A stretch of DNA of 42,002 nt, from assembly GCA_045801465.1 (NCBI GenBank), contig JBJMSU010000130.1, forward strand, positions 1 to 42,002. The letters are read 5' to 3'. Origin of the DNA: DATFWC01 sp045801465. Its GTDB lineage: Bacteria; Pseudomonadota; Alphaproteobacteria; Rhizobiales; Xanthobacteraceae. Shown one piece after another: positions 1-7,749 of the stretch. The position numbers and the translations under genes were made by a program. Position 1 is the first letter of the stretch; each line of letters opens with the position of its first letter. The notes below the pieces were generated by a model. The model was not told the DNA's origin and did not search any database. It was given only the letters and a program-made list of their open reading frames with translations.

Positions 1-5
1 GGGGG

Positions 6-563
6 CTACACGGCCGTGATGCGCAAAGCGCGGAATTGCACGGCCGATCCTGCGTGATGGTTCTGCAGGCCGATATGTCCCCTTGGGTCGCGTGAGGCGT
101 TATCGAGACGGCAGACGTCCTCACCGTTGAGCCTGACGGCAATCACCGACCCGTCCGCGTTCACCTCGAAGAGATTCCATTGCCCGACCGGGCGCGAGCA
201 ACGCCGGATGGCTGGCGCCAGCCGGTAAATCGCTCCGGTGAGATGAAGCGGGCTGCCGAGAACCTGTTGTTCCGGATCAAGCCCGCGGTCATCGATCTGC
301 ACCTCGTAGCCCCGCTCGATGGCGGGTTGGGGGCTGTCAGTCAGCGGTGGAAAGCGGAGGAACACGCCGGAATTATCGTCCGCTCGGCTGAGACGCCATT
401 CCACCGTGAGGACGAAATCCTCGAACACCTCGTCGGCATACCAGAAGAGCCCCGAGCCGCCGTAGCTCTCGATCGCGACCTCGGACACCCGGCGGAAGCC
501 GCCCGGACCCGCCATGCGCCAGCCGGCAAGATCGGACGTCAACAGCTCGCGGATTTGCGTCAT
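6..563 (-). CDS. DUF1080 (3-keto-disaccharide hydrolase-like) protein
   Basis: About 185 residues with the beta-sandwich pattern of the DUF1080 / 3-keto-disaccharide hydrolase family: an early Gly/Trp-rich part (DLAGWRMAGPGGF), a central strand with DFVLTVEWRLSRADDNSGVFLRFP, then GYEVQIDD and a C-terminal GHIGLQNHHAGSAVQFRALRI. The last block is the family's usual ending. Such proteins bind or cleave modified sugars; no substrate can be read here. No signal peptide is visible, so it is probably cytoplasmic. The frame stays open to base 620, but those extra codons run through an intergenic hairpin repeat, so I start at the ATG at 563 (MTQIRELL). Its ribosome binding site is weak. The stop lies 5 bases from the window edge. 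The family is fairly sure, the function is not. Confidence 0.8.
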   Translation of the reverse strand: MTQIRELLTSDLAGWRMAGPGGFRRVSEVAIESYGGSGLFWYADEVFEDFVLTVEWRLSRADDNSGVFLRFPPLTDSPQPAIERGYEVQIDDRGLDPEQQVLGSPLHLTGAIYRLAPAIRRCSRPVGQWNLFEVNADGSVIAVRLNGEDVCRLDNASRDPRGHIGLQNHHAGSAVQFRALRITAV

Positions 564-577
564 GCCTGATCTGTAGC

Positions 578-639
578 GCGGAATAGCGTAGCGTATTCCG
601 CCAGAGTCAGGTCGGCGCAATACGCTCCGCTATTGCGCC
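578..639. repeat. Tandem pair of intergenic hairpin repeats
   Basis: Two adjacent perfect inverted repeats have the same design. GCGGAATA (578-585) pairs with TATTCCGC (594-601) around an 8-base loop. GGCGCAATA (614-622) pairs with TATTGCGCC (631-639), again around an 8-base loop. The pattern matches the short palindromic repeats scattered between genes in Bradyrhizobium-type genomes (recalled, not searched). The pair fills the gap between the DUF1080 start and the stop of the DUF3551 gene on the same strand, so the transcript could fold here. Confidence 0.8.
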
Positions 640-647
640 CTACGGCG

Positions 648-917
648 CTAGCCGCGCGGCGGGCGGACCGCGGACGGCGGCGGTGGAATCATTCCGGCTG
701 ACGGGCCGCGGTACATGGCATTGCTTTCGCAATAGCCGCCATTGCCGCTGAGCGCCGCCATGCATTGTTGGTAGGTCCAGAAGCCGCAGTTGCGGCCGCC
801 CGGGCCGCCGCCTGCGTACTGGGCGCACCACGGATAGGTGATCTCGGCGCGGCTCGCATCATGGCCTGCCAGGAACGCCAATACCGAGAGCACCAGAATA
901 GGAAGCATGGCGCGCAT
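648..917 (-). CDS. DUF3551 small exported protein (copy 1)
   Basis: 89 residues. A Sec-type leader (MRAMLPILVLSVLAFLAG) ends near residue 24 (SRA|EITYPWC). The mature part has the DUF3551 pattern: YPWCAQY, a Gly-rich turn, NCGFWTYQQCMAAL, then GGYCESNAMY with spaced cysteines, and a Pro-rich tail. The family is small, periplasmic or secreted, of unknown function and common in Bradyrhizobium relatives. AAGGGAGG lies just before the ATG and fixes the start. It is a close paralogue of the gene at 6419-6685. Unlike that copy it has no visible EcfG promoter; instead a 72-base palindromic element (959-1030) lies 42 bases upstream. Confidence 0.88.
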   Translation of the reverse strand: MRAMLPILVLSVLAFLAGHDASRAEITYPWCAQYAGGGPGGRNCGFWTYQQCMAALSGNGGYCESNAMYRGPSAGMIPPPPSAVRPPRG

Positions 918-1351
918 CTCGGACCTCCCTTGTTTCGGCCGCGGCGCCGATCAGTTCACTCGTGCCCCGGATTCCGAAGTTCGCGATAGATCGCAGCAGC
1001 CCGTGAACTTCGGAAGCAAAGGGGCACGAGCAAATCCGTGGGTTCTGGTGCCGCTTTCGATTTGATGCTCCTCAGCGAGCTTGCGGCAACCATGGCAGGA
1101 GCATCACATCAGCGGCACCAGGATCGATCGAGCGCAACGCCCCAACGCATTGTACGGCCTCCAGCCGGCGCCAGCCAGAGACGTCCTCGTGCACGGCCGA
1201 ATACACCCGAATCAAGCAAACTCGCCCATCGGGTAAAGACCTCGTTAACATCCCTGTGTGAATGCTCATTCAGGAAACCGGCCACCCGTGTATGACATGC
1301 CGGATGGCACGCGTGTGCGCGGGGCGACGGGGTATGCAAGAGAGGCCCATC
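918..1351. other. Intergenic stretch holding the palindromic element
   Basis: 434 bases between the divergent DUF3551 gene and the small membrane-protein gene. Besides the palindrome at 959-1030 I see only short overlapping frames with no ribosome binding site and no protein-like composition. A lone GTTAAC near 1244-1249 might be half a CtrA site, but its partner half is not exact. Confidence 0.5.
959..1030. repeat. 72-base nested palindromic element (intact copy)
   Basis: A nested inverted repeat. The outer arms are CTCGTGCCCC (959-968) and GGGGCACGAG (1021-1030). The inner arms are TCCGAAGTTC (973-982) and GAACTTCGGA (1005-1014). The 22-base centre includes GCGAT..ATCGC. All four arms match perfectly over 10 bases. 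A degraded copy lies at about 6384-6419, beside the other DUF3551 gene. It contains no coding frame. Confidence 0.8.
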
Positions 1352-1660
1352 ATGTCGATGAGCTCTGAGGCAGTAGGAGCGGAAGCAACGGTCCTCGACA
1401 CCGGGGCCGCCGAGGCGGAGACGGCGGCGCCGCGTCCGTCCGCTCGGCTGAACCGATTGCGCAGCGAGGATATTCGCATGTTCGCGGTGATCTTCGTCTC
1501 GAACACCACGTTGTTTTCCGCCCTGGATATCGCCCAGTGGCTGGCCGACCGGTTCGACATGTCGTCGCTGCCGACCAACATGATCGCGGCCGTGATTGCA
1601 ACGTCCGTCGGGGTTGGCTTGACGGCAGGGGCGCGGTGGTTCGGCGTGCCGGATGCTTGA
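1352..1660 (+). CDS. Small membrane protein of unknown function
   Basis: 102 residues. An Ala/Glu-rich, probably disordered start (1-40) is followed by two hydrophobic stretches, about 43-63 (MFAVIFVSNTTLFSALDI) and 77-95 (MIAAVIATSVGVGLTAG). An inner-membrane hairpin protein is likely. GAGAGG six bases before the ATG at 1352 favours this start over the in-frame ATGs at 1262 and 1334. I do not recognise the family. The reverse-strand open frame over the same bases has no membrane or domain pattern. Confidence 0.6.
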   Translation: MSMSSEAVGAEATVLDTGAAEAETAAPRPSARLNRLRSEDIRMFAVIFVSNTTLFSALDIAQWLADRFDMSSLPTNMIAAVIATSVGVGLTAGARWFGVPDA

Positions 1661-1720
1661 CGCTTAAAGCGAGCCGACCGTTGTTCCAATCGTCGTCACG
1701 CTCTGGCTTATGCCGGAGCT

Positions 1721-2743
1721 CTATCCGCCGCCCTTGAGCTTCTGAATGCCGGCCTGGGCGATGACGTCGCGGAACATGGGCACTTCCTTGGTCACGCGCG
1801 CCATGTGCGTCTTGCCGTCCTTGGCCTGCACCTCGAAGCCCGACTGGACCAGCTTGTCGCGCATATCGGGGCGCTCAAGCACCTTCAGCGCCTCCTTCTC
1901 CAGCCAAGCAACGACCTCCGGCGGCGTGCGGTCGGGCGCCATCAGCGACGTATAGGTCTCGAAGACGAAATCCTTGTAGCCCGCCTCCAGCATGGTGGGG
2001 ATGTCCGGCAGGTCGTGCCAGCGCGTCGCGCCGGTGACGGCCAGCCCCTTGATGGTGCCGCCCTTGATGTGCGGGTGAGCGGGCGCGAGCACGCCGGAGC
2101 TCAATTGCACCGTATCGCTGAGCAGGGCTTTGAGCGCCTCGCCGCCGCCGGTGAAGACCACCGTCGCCATCTTCTCCAGGCCCTCGCGCACCTTGAGCAC
2201 CTCGGCCTCGAGGTGCGGCGTGGTGCCGATCGGCGGCGCCGACACGTTGAACCTTTCCGGGTCCTTCTTCGCCAGGGCGACGAACTCTTTCATCGTGCTC
2301 ACGCCGAGCGCGGGCTTGACGGCAAACACGTTGGGCGAGGTGGCGAGCTCGCAGATCGCGACGAAATCCTTGAACGGGTCGTAAGGCAGCCTGTCATAGA
2401 GGCCGGCATTGACCGCATAGGCGCTGGTGGCGAGCAGGATCGTGTAACCGTCGGGCTCTGAGCGCGCGACGAGGCCCATGCCGATGTTGCCGCCGGCGCC
2501 GCCCTTGTTCTCGACGATGAACGTGCCGCGCGTTGCCTCCTGCAAGGCCGCCGCCATGAACCGGGCGATGATGTCCGAGGGCCCACCGGGCGAGTTCGCC
2601 ACCACGATCTTGACCGGGCGTTCCGGATAGGCCGCGAAGGCGGTGCCAATGCGCAGCACGGACGGCGCCGCGATGCCGGCGGCAAGTGCCTTGAGGAGGT
2701 GACGGCGCGACGGCGCGCGCAGCGCGATCTGGCATTTGACCAT
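1721..2743 (-). CDS. Bug/TctC-family extracytoplasmic solute receptor
   Basis: 340 residues, normal for the family. A twin-arginine-like leader (RRHLLKALAAGIAAPSVLRIG) ends near AFA|AYPERP. Next comes the TctC signature: YPERPVKIVVANSPGGPSDIIAR, later ENKGGAGGNIG and PDGYTILL, and ALAVTG...DIPTMLEAGYKDF near the C terminus. Such receptors feed TctAB tripartite tricarboxylate transporters, but no tctA or tctB is nearby, so this is an orphan with unknown ligand, probably an organic acid. AGGGAAGGAA before the ATG at 2743 sets the start; an upstream in-frame ATG at 2839 has no such site. The gene follows the patatin gene on the same strand after 183 bases. Confidence 0.92.
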   Translation of the reverse strand: MVKCQIALRAPSRRHLLKALAAGIAAPSVLRIGTAFAAYPERPVKIVVANSPGGPSDIIARFMAAALQEATRGTFIVENKGGAGGNIGMGLVARSEPDGYTILLATSAYAVNAGLYDRLPYDPFKDFVAICELATSPNVFAVKPALGVSTMKEFVALAKKDPERFNVSAPPIGTTPHLEAEVLKVREGLEKMATVVFTGGGEALKALLSDTVQLSSGVLAPAHPHIKGGTIKGLAVTGATRWHDLPDIPTMLEAGYKDFVFETYTSLMAPDRTPPEVVAWLEKEALKVLERPDMRDKLVQSGFEVQAKDGKTHMARVTKEVPMFRDVIAQAGIQKLKGGG

Positions 2744-2926
2744 GAGTTTCCTTCCCTGCAGCACATTCTTCTGAAAACCGTTGCTAGCGTAGGGGTTTGC
2801 CGTGCTGGCGGCAATCGCCGTGGGCTGCTGGTGTGACATCGCGTAGAGACCGCATAGAAGTCGGATCGCTCCTCGGCCTCAAGACCACGGCGCACGGCGG
2901 CCGCTTCGGATGCCGGTCGGCCTAGA

Positions 2927-5914
2927 CTACCCTTGGGGCTCGAGGGTCTTGATGATGCCGGGGTCGAGCGCCCTGACGAGATGACACAGATTGGTCGGTG
3001 AGAGATCGGGCACTTCCGGAACGCCGCGCCTGCGGGCATCGGCGATCTTCGCGACATTCTTCGTCGCGTCGCGCAGCACCCCGTCCATGATTTCGAATCC
3101 CAGCGTGCGGTAGCTTTCGAACTGGGACTCGCTGAAGAACTGGTCGCCGGTGGTCTCGTGCGGGAACGCCGCGTTGGCCGTCGCATAGGCAACGATACCG
3201 GCACTCTCGCTGCCGTGGTAGCCCGGCTTGATGTAGAGGATATAGCCGTTCTCGGCGTTCGGGTTCCTCTCCGGCGCCGTCTGGTAGTCGATCACACCGA
3301 TGGCGTAGTAGGCGCCTTCGATGACGATGTTCTCCTTTGCGCGCGCCTTCAGCGCGCGCAGCTCCCCGAAGCTGATATAGACGCCGAGATCGATCGCGAT
3401 CTTGCGCACCGCATTGCCGAGATCCTCGAAGCCATAATTGGGATCGCACCCAGCGTCGCTGACCACGATGCAGCGGCAGCGCCGGCGGACCATCTCGTAG
3501 AGTCCGAGATTTTCGAAATGACCGCCGTCCGACAGGTAAACATATTTGCGGCAATCGGTGGTCTGCCCGAACATCTCGAAGATGAACGGAAGGATGGCGA
3601 TAAACGGCCCTTCCCGGCCATAACTGCGGTCACCCGGCGGGCCGGGATTTCCCAGCCACCACCCCAGGCGCACGTTGAACAGCGCCAGCAGCAGGGTGAC
3701 CATCGGCGATGAGTTGTAGCCCATGTTCGGGCTCGCCGCCGCCCCCGAAATCGCCAGCGCGGTGCCGAGCGAAATACCGCTGCGTCGGTTCTGATCGGTG
3801 TACTCGGGTGCACGACCGCCGTACTCGCGCGAGCGACGATAGCCGAGTGGACGACCGGCGGTTCCCGCCGCCGTTCCACAATGCAGGGGCGTCGCGGTGA
3901 ACGATTCCGCCTTGCGCTCCTGCCAGGCGAGCCGGCTCGACGCCACCACATTGAGCGCCATGTTGACCACGTGAAACGGCTGCCAAGAGCCCGGGCGGCC
4001 CGGCCAGAGCATGGCGACGTTGATATTGTCGTTGTCGTCGAACCCGGTGAACGGATTGGGCGCACGAGCGGGATTTGATGCGCCGAGATAGGCGCGGATC
4101 AGGCGATTGCGATAGAGCGCGTGGATCGAGAAGCGATTGATGTTGACGTGCGTCCAGGCAAAGCCGGCAACGACGATGAGCACACCGATTCCGATCCACA
4201 GCCATTTCCAATCCGACCACCAACCCGCCGGGTCGCCGGCACCGATGAGCGGGCTTTCCAGCAACGGATGGCTGAGCAGCCCGTAGTCCATCAACACCGA
4301 GACGGCGACCACCAGGAAGATCAGGAACAGCGGCGTGGCGATCGCCAGGATCAGATTGACCGGCACGCGGGTCTTCACCGCCTTTTGATCGGTCGCCGCC
4401 GACTTGCCGCTGGCGCCAAACACCGCGCTGACGATGCCCGATCCGATGCCGGCGAGCGCACTGGCATATTTCGCATAGGCACTCTCCAGCAAGCGGAAGG
4501 CAAGGTCTGCTCCGACCAGGATCAAGAAGGCGACGACGAACCATATGATCGCCGCAGCCGCGAACCAGCCGGTGGAGCGGCCGAACCACTCGCGATCGGC
4601 GTCGGAGCGCGCTTCCCAGCTGGCGAGGCCGACAAAGATCATTTCGGCGGTGAGCTGCGCGGTGATGATCCAGGGAACGCCGTAGATGGCGAGGACCAGC
4701 ACGTCCCTGGTCGCGGCCGGCACCTGTGCGTAGCCGAGTAGGATAGAGGGGGGTGGCATATTCGGGTCGGGTGCCGGGACGCTCACGTATTGGAAGAAGA
4801 GATAGATCCCGAGGCCCACGAGCGCGCCGAAGATCGCGCCGCCACCGACGCACCAGGCGAGCAAGTCGCGCGACCAATACGTTAAGCCGCGTTTTTCCCC
4901 GCACGTCGCGAACGGGTAAGCGGCGAACCAGGACACGGCATACAAGACGGCACCGCCGATCGCCGTGAGCCCTGCCGTTTGCCAGATCGGCCATCCTCTG
5001 ACGACCGCGAGATGGCCGCCGGTGACATAGAGCGAGAAGAAATTTGCCGCGAACAACGCAGGCAGCAGGCAGAGGAAGAAGAAGCGCGGCTGGTCGGCGC
5101 CGGGCGCCACACGGCTGGCTTCATCGCGGTGTGCATCCTGTGGCCTGCCCATCGCGTCCGGCATCACGTCGGCGGCCGACGGCGGCTGCACGGCGCCGTA
5201 GGGATTGCAGGTCGGGCGATTGCGCGTGGCAAAGCGCAACACCCACAGCATCAATGCGGTTCCGATTACGGCGAGCCCGATCAGGAGGTTTTGCCGGTTC
5301 GAGGCCGAGAACGCGCCGACGGTCGCGAGCTTGATGGCGAACAAGAGCAGGCACAGCGCCGGGAGGATCACAAGCCAGTTGAGGATCAGGTTGCGCGCAA
5401 AGAGAGCAATCGCGGTCCAGGTGTCGGCAGAGAACAGGCCGAGCTTCGGCGTGAGATAGTTGCTGTAGGCGCGCAGCCACGCGATCTCGCCCGGCTCTTC
5501 ATCGGGATGATCGCGCCGGCCGACGAGCCTGTTCCATACCGTCGCGTAGCCGGTCCGCGCGATCCAGGCCGACAACCAGCTTCCGATATAGCCGCCGCCC
5601 GACACCGTCGACAGATAGTGGAATTGGCGCAACAGGGATCGGGATTCGTCGTCCGCCTGCTGATTTGTCTGGGGCCGCGGATGCACCGCAAGCGCCTCGA
5701 TCACGCCCAATGCAAACGAGGCGCTGCGAATGCCGCCGCCGGACAGGCAGAGGGCAACCGAGTTCAACCCGTGGAGTGCGCAATAGAGAGCGGCGCCGGT
5801 TTTACCGGCTACGTTCCTGGCAGCGTCGCCATGGATCGCCGCCGCCTCCTCCTGCAGGACTTTGTCGGGCTCCAATGGCCTGTGCAGGACTTCGTCCGCC
5901 CCCGACGCCGTCAT
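2927..5914 (-). CDS. Patatin-like phospholipase with a large inserted membrane domain
   Basis: About 995 residues. The N-terminal part carries the patatin oxyanion loop LSGGGIRSASF (residues 57-67) and the nucleophile motif STVSGGGYIG with Ser near 105. The catalytic-dyad motif SDGGHFENLGLYE comes only near residue 796. Between them, about residues 160-600, lie some nine hydrophobic segments, so the two halves of the active site flank an integral-membrane region. It is likely an inner-membrane lipid acyl hydrolase. GGAGGGG just before the ATG at 5914 favours that start over the ATG at 5935. Most patatins are 300-400 residues, so the size is unusual. The family is sure, the substrate unknown. 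Confidence 0.88.
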   Translation of the reverse strand: MTASGADEVLHRPLEPDKVLQEEAAAIHGDAARNVAGKTGAALYCALHGLNSVALCLSGGGIRSASFALGVIEALAVHPRPQTNQQADDESRSLLRQFHYLSTVSGGGYIGSWLSAWIARTGYATVWNRLVGRRDHPDEEPGEIAWLRAYSNYLTPKLGLFSADTWTAIALFARNLILNWLVILPALCLLLFAIKLATVGAFSASNRQNLLIGLAVIGTALMLWVLRFATRNRPTCNPYGAVQPPSAADVMPDAMGRPQDAHRDEASRVAPGADQPRFFFLCLLPALFAANFFSLYVTGGHLAVVRGWPIWQTAGLTAIGGAVLYAVSWFAAYPFATCGEKRGLTYWSRDLLAWCVGGGAIFGALVGLGIYLFFQYVSVPAPDPNMPPPSILLGYAQVPAATRDVLVLAIYGVPWIITAQLTAEMIFVGLASWEARSDADREWFGRSTGWFAAAAIIWFVVAFLILVGADLAFRLLESAYAKYASALAGIGSGIVSAVFGASGKSAATDQKAVKTRVPVNLILAIATPLFLIFLVVAVSVLMDYGLLSHPLLESPLIGAGDPAGWWSDWKWLWIGIGVLIVVAGFAWTHVNINRFSIHALYRNRLIRAYLGASNPARAPNPFTGFDDNDNINVAMLWPGRPGSWQPFHVVNMALNVVASSRLAWQERKAESFTATPLHCGTAAGTAGRPLGYRRSREYGGRAPEYTDQNRRSGISLGTALAISGAAASPNMGYNSSPMVTLLLALFNVRLGWWLGNPGPPGDRSYGREGPFIAILPFIFEMFGQTTDCRKYVYLSDGGHFENLGLYEMVRRRCRCIVVSDAGCDPNYGFEDLGNAVRKIAIDLGVYISFGELRALKARAKENIVIEGAYYAIGVIDYQTAPERNPNAENGYILYIKPGYHGSESAGIVAYATANAAFPHETTGDQFFSESQFESYRTLGFEIMDGVLRDATKNVAKIADARRRGVPEVPDLSPTNLCHLVRALDPGIIKTLEPQG

Positions 5915-6063
5915 TGCCCCCTCCGTTCGCGACATCGTTCACTTGACGAAGTTGCAAGTCAAGGTTTCGATTAGACAGAAATCGCGCGAAAATCTGATCT
6001 CGTGCAAGAAGCTTTGCGTACGATAACTTCGCGCTATCGTGTCGGCCGCGCGGGCCGCTTTCG

Positions 6064-6258
6064 CTATCGCTGACACTCACATCGCTGGCGGCCGCTGCCA
6101 TGACACGTCGGGCAGGCCTCCCATCCCCGCGCCCGAGCAAAGGAACGGAAGTCGAAACTGGTCTCCGCCAGCCGTTGCGCTTGCCGGCCGCCTTCGCCCT
6201 TGCATGCTTTGCACTTGATCGTGCGCTTGCCGCCGCATTGCCGGCAGGGGGACTCCAC
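6064..6258 (-). CDS. DnaJ-type zinc-ribbon microprotein
   Basis: 64 residues from a GTG start. Eight cysteines sit in four close pairs: CRQC (5-8), CKAC (16-19), CPTC (49-52) and CEC (60-62). Two read CxxCxGxG (CKACKGEG, CPTCHGSG), as in the zinc domain of DnaJ. This predicts two zinc sites in a free-standing domain without J domain. No strong ribosome binding site precedes the GTG, and an upstream in-frame ATG (6276) runs into a stop after five codons, so the start is uncertain. It lies 150 bases upstream of the patatin gene on the same strand. The cysteine pattern is too regular to be chance, but expression is unproven. Confidence 0.55.
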   Translation of the reverse strand: MESPCRQCGGKRTIKCKACKGEGGRQAQRLAETSFDFRSFARARGWEACPTCHGSGRQRCECQR

Positions 6259-6383
6259 TCAATCGGTCGCAACCATCGTCCCGCCTCTGTTCCGCGTGTA
6301 AGTCGGCGCTGGCGTCGTTTCAGTTCATCGGGGACGACGGCGCTAACGCGGCGCGCGTTCACAAAGTCGGGAGCGCTTCGCGG

Positions 6384-6419
6384 TGCTGCGATGTATCACG
6401 AACTTCGGAAGCGGGGTAC
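6384..6419. repeat. Decayed partial copy of the palindromic element
   Basis: Read against the reverse complement of 959-1030, this stretch shares GCTGCGAT, then TATC, then CGAACTTCGGAA and GGGG with a few substitutions. That is the loop plus one inner and part of one outer arm. The other half is not recognisable. It ends at the stop codon of the second DUF3551 gene. Confidence 0.6.
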
Positions 6420-6685
6420 TAGCCGCGCGGCCGGCGCGGCTCGAACGGCGGCGGGATCATGCCGGGCGAAGGCCCCCGATACATGGCGTTGACTTCGCAA
6501 TAACCGCCGTTGCCCCACAGCGTTGCCATGCACTGTTGATAGGTCCAGAAGCCGCAATTGCGCGAGCCACCGCGGCCGCCGCCGTACTGCGCGCACCATG
6601 GATAGGTGATCTCGGCAGGGCTCGGCTCCGTGCCGGCCAGCAATGCCAACAGAGCGAGCGCCGGAATGGCAAGAGTCGAGCGCAT
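6419..6685 (-). CDS. DUF3551 small exported protein (copy 2)
   Basis: 88 residues, with a leader MRSTLAIPALALLALLAG cut near SPA|EITYPWC. From there it matches copy 1 almost residue for residue: ITYPWCAQYGGG, RNCGFWTYQQCMA, GNGGYCEVNAMYRGPS and a Pro-rich end. The start at 6685 puts the leader in the normal place; the frame stays open upstream without sense. An exact EcfG-type promoter (6737-6762) lies upstream on the same strand, so this copy is probably induced by general stress while copy 1 may not be. Confidence 0.88.
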   Translation of the reverse strand: MRSTLAIPALALLALLAGTEPSPAEITYPWCAQYGGGRGGSRNCGFWTYQQCMATLWGNGGYCEVNAMYRGPSPGMIPPPFEPRRPRG

Positions 6686-6736
6686 GGTCGAACCCCTTGG
6701 GCGAATCTGCAGCCAAGCTACCTCACCCCCACGATC

Positions 6737-6762
6737 AACGAAATCCGGAGCGCAAGCGTTCC
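6737..6762 (-). promoter_or_regulatory. EcfG-type promoter of DUF3551 copy 2
   Basis: On the minus strand GGAAC (6762-6758), 17 bases, CGTT (6740-6737): an exact match to the alphaproteobacterial general-stress consensus. The predicted start near 6730 gives a leader of about 45 bases before the ATG at 6685. Confidence 0.72.
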
Positions 6763-6966
6763 AGAGTCGCAGGCGCTCAGCCTGATTGCCGCGGCACGGC
6801 GCGCATGCGCCAGCGGTTGCCCAAACTCGTGTGGCATGTCCTGGCAAACGGCGTGCCGCAACGCGTCCGGTTTTGCCTAGCGACATGCTCCGGCAATTAT
6901 CGAGCGTTGTTTGTTGTGGCGAGCTGTGCCGCAGCCATCCAGCGCAGGCTTTCACCAACACTGCGC

Positions 6967-7206
6967 TTAGTGGGTGCGGACCTCTCGCCCTTTCTGGCGC
7001 CGTTGCCGACGGGGTCTTTCATAGGCGATGTTGTTGCACACGATATCGCCGCCGCAATCGTCGCCGTAGACACGGCTGTCCAGGTCGGACTCGGCCGCCT
7101 GCAGCAAGTCGGCTGCGGCGTCCAATCCCAAGCTCCGAAGCACGCCCGCATCCTTCGTCAAGCGTGCGGCGATTTCACAAATTTGATCGATGTCACGCTT
7201 TGGCAT
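6967..7206 (-). CDS. 79-residue protein of unknown function
   Basis: Starts MPKRDIDQICEIAARL at 7206, behind a strong GGGGGAGGGG ribosome binding site. The first half looks helical (LRSLGLDAAADLLQAAESDLD). The middle has DDCGGDIVCNNI with two cysteines, and the tail is very basic (RPRRQRRQKGREVR), which could bind nucleic acid or acidic partners. I do not recognise a family. It is transcribed away from the PilZ gene; the shared upstream region holds a CRP-type palindrome 55 bases before this start. Confidence 0.65.
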   Translation of the reverse strand: MPKRDIDQICEIAARLTKDAGVLRSLGLDAAADLLQAAESDLDSRVYGDDCGGDIVCNNIAYERPRRQRRQKGREVRTH

Positions 7207-7261
7207 GATTGCCCCTCCCCCTGATATGGCAAAACTATCGCCCACGGGAGCCGAAGGGGCG

Positions 7262-7277
7262 TGTGAACTGCTTCACA
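7262..7277. promoter_or_regulatory. Perfect CRP-type palindrome
   Basis: TGTGA, six bases, TCACA; the symmetry extends to GTGTGAA...TTCACAC (7261-7278). This is the exact core consensus of CRP-family cAMP receptor sites. It lies 55 bases upstream of the 79-residue gene (minus) and 203 bases upstream of the PilZ gene (plus). No regulator gene is in view. Confidence 0.6.
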
Positions 7278-7410
7278 CCTGAGAACATTGGTAAGCCGCG
7301 CGCCGGCAGGATGCCGGTGGGAGCGTCGCACCGCGAAGAGAGAACGGCGCGTCGTCAGATCCTACAACCGCAATTTCGAACACCGCGCATTTACGCCGTA
7401 CGGCGGGCGA

Positions 7411-7425
7411 TTAAAGCGGCATTAA
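7411..7425. promoter_or_regulatory. CtrA-type site upstream of the PilZ gene
   Basis: TTAA (7411-7414), seven bases, TTAA (7422-7425) followed by C: an exact TTAA-N7-TTAA, the binding pattern of the cell-cycle regulator CtrA. It lies 55 bases before the ATG at 7481, a normal place for activation. Confidence 0.6.
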
Positions 7426-7480
7426 CGATCATCCGTAATACTCGGGAGCAGCAATCCGACTGCGTTGCGGGTGGTCAAAG

Positions 7481-7729
7481 ATGCGCGACAATCGCCGTTT
7501 CGTGCGCGTGCGACCGTCAGGCCTCGTCTCCAAGAACGGCAAGATCGTCCTTGGCGGGAAAGGCCCTGCGATCGATTGCAGCGTCATCGACCTTTCGGCA
7601 GGCGGAGCCTGTCTCGAAGTGAATGACGTAGCGGCAATCCCCAAGAGGTTCGTGCTGTTCCACGGCGGCACGAAGAAAAGCTGCGTGCTGGTGTGGAAGA
7701 CCGGCCGCCGTTTCGGCGTCACCTTCTAA
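7481..7729 (+). CDS. Single-domain PilZ protein (c-di-GMP binding)
   Basis: 82 residues, a bare PilZ domain. The N-terminal loop RRFVRVR (5-11) contains the RxxxR motif, and DLSAGG (37-42) is the D/NxSxxG motif; together these grip c-di-GMP. The strand pattern continues with GACLEV and ends at VWKTGRRFGVTF, typical of the family. Both ligand motifs are intact, so binding is expected. Single-domain PilZ proteins usually act as adaptors for motility or polysaccharide export. A CtrA-type site lies upstream, and the same window encodes an EAL phosphodiesterase with CtrA-type sites. Confidence 0.9.
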   Translation: MRDNRRFVRVRPSGLVSKNGKIVLGGKGPAIDCSVIDLSAGGACLEVNDVAAIPKRFVLFHGGTKKSCVLVWKTGRRFGVTF

Positions 7730-7749
7730 CGATTCATGTGCATCGACGA

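Noticed and set aside
1231..1249. GTTAAC with an inexact partner upstream of the gene at 1352
   Set aside because: The upstream half is TAAA rather than TTAA; not a convincing CtrA site.
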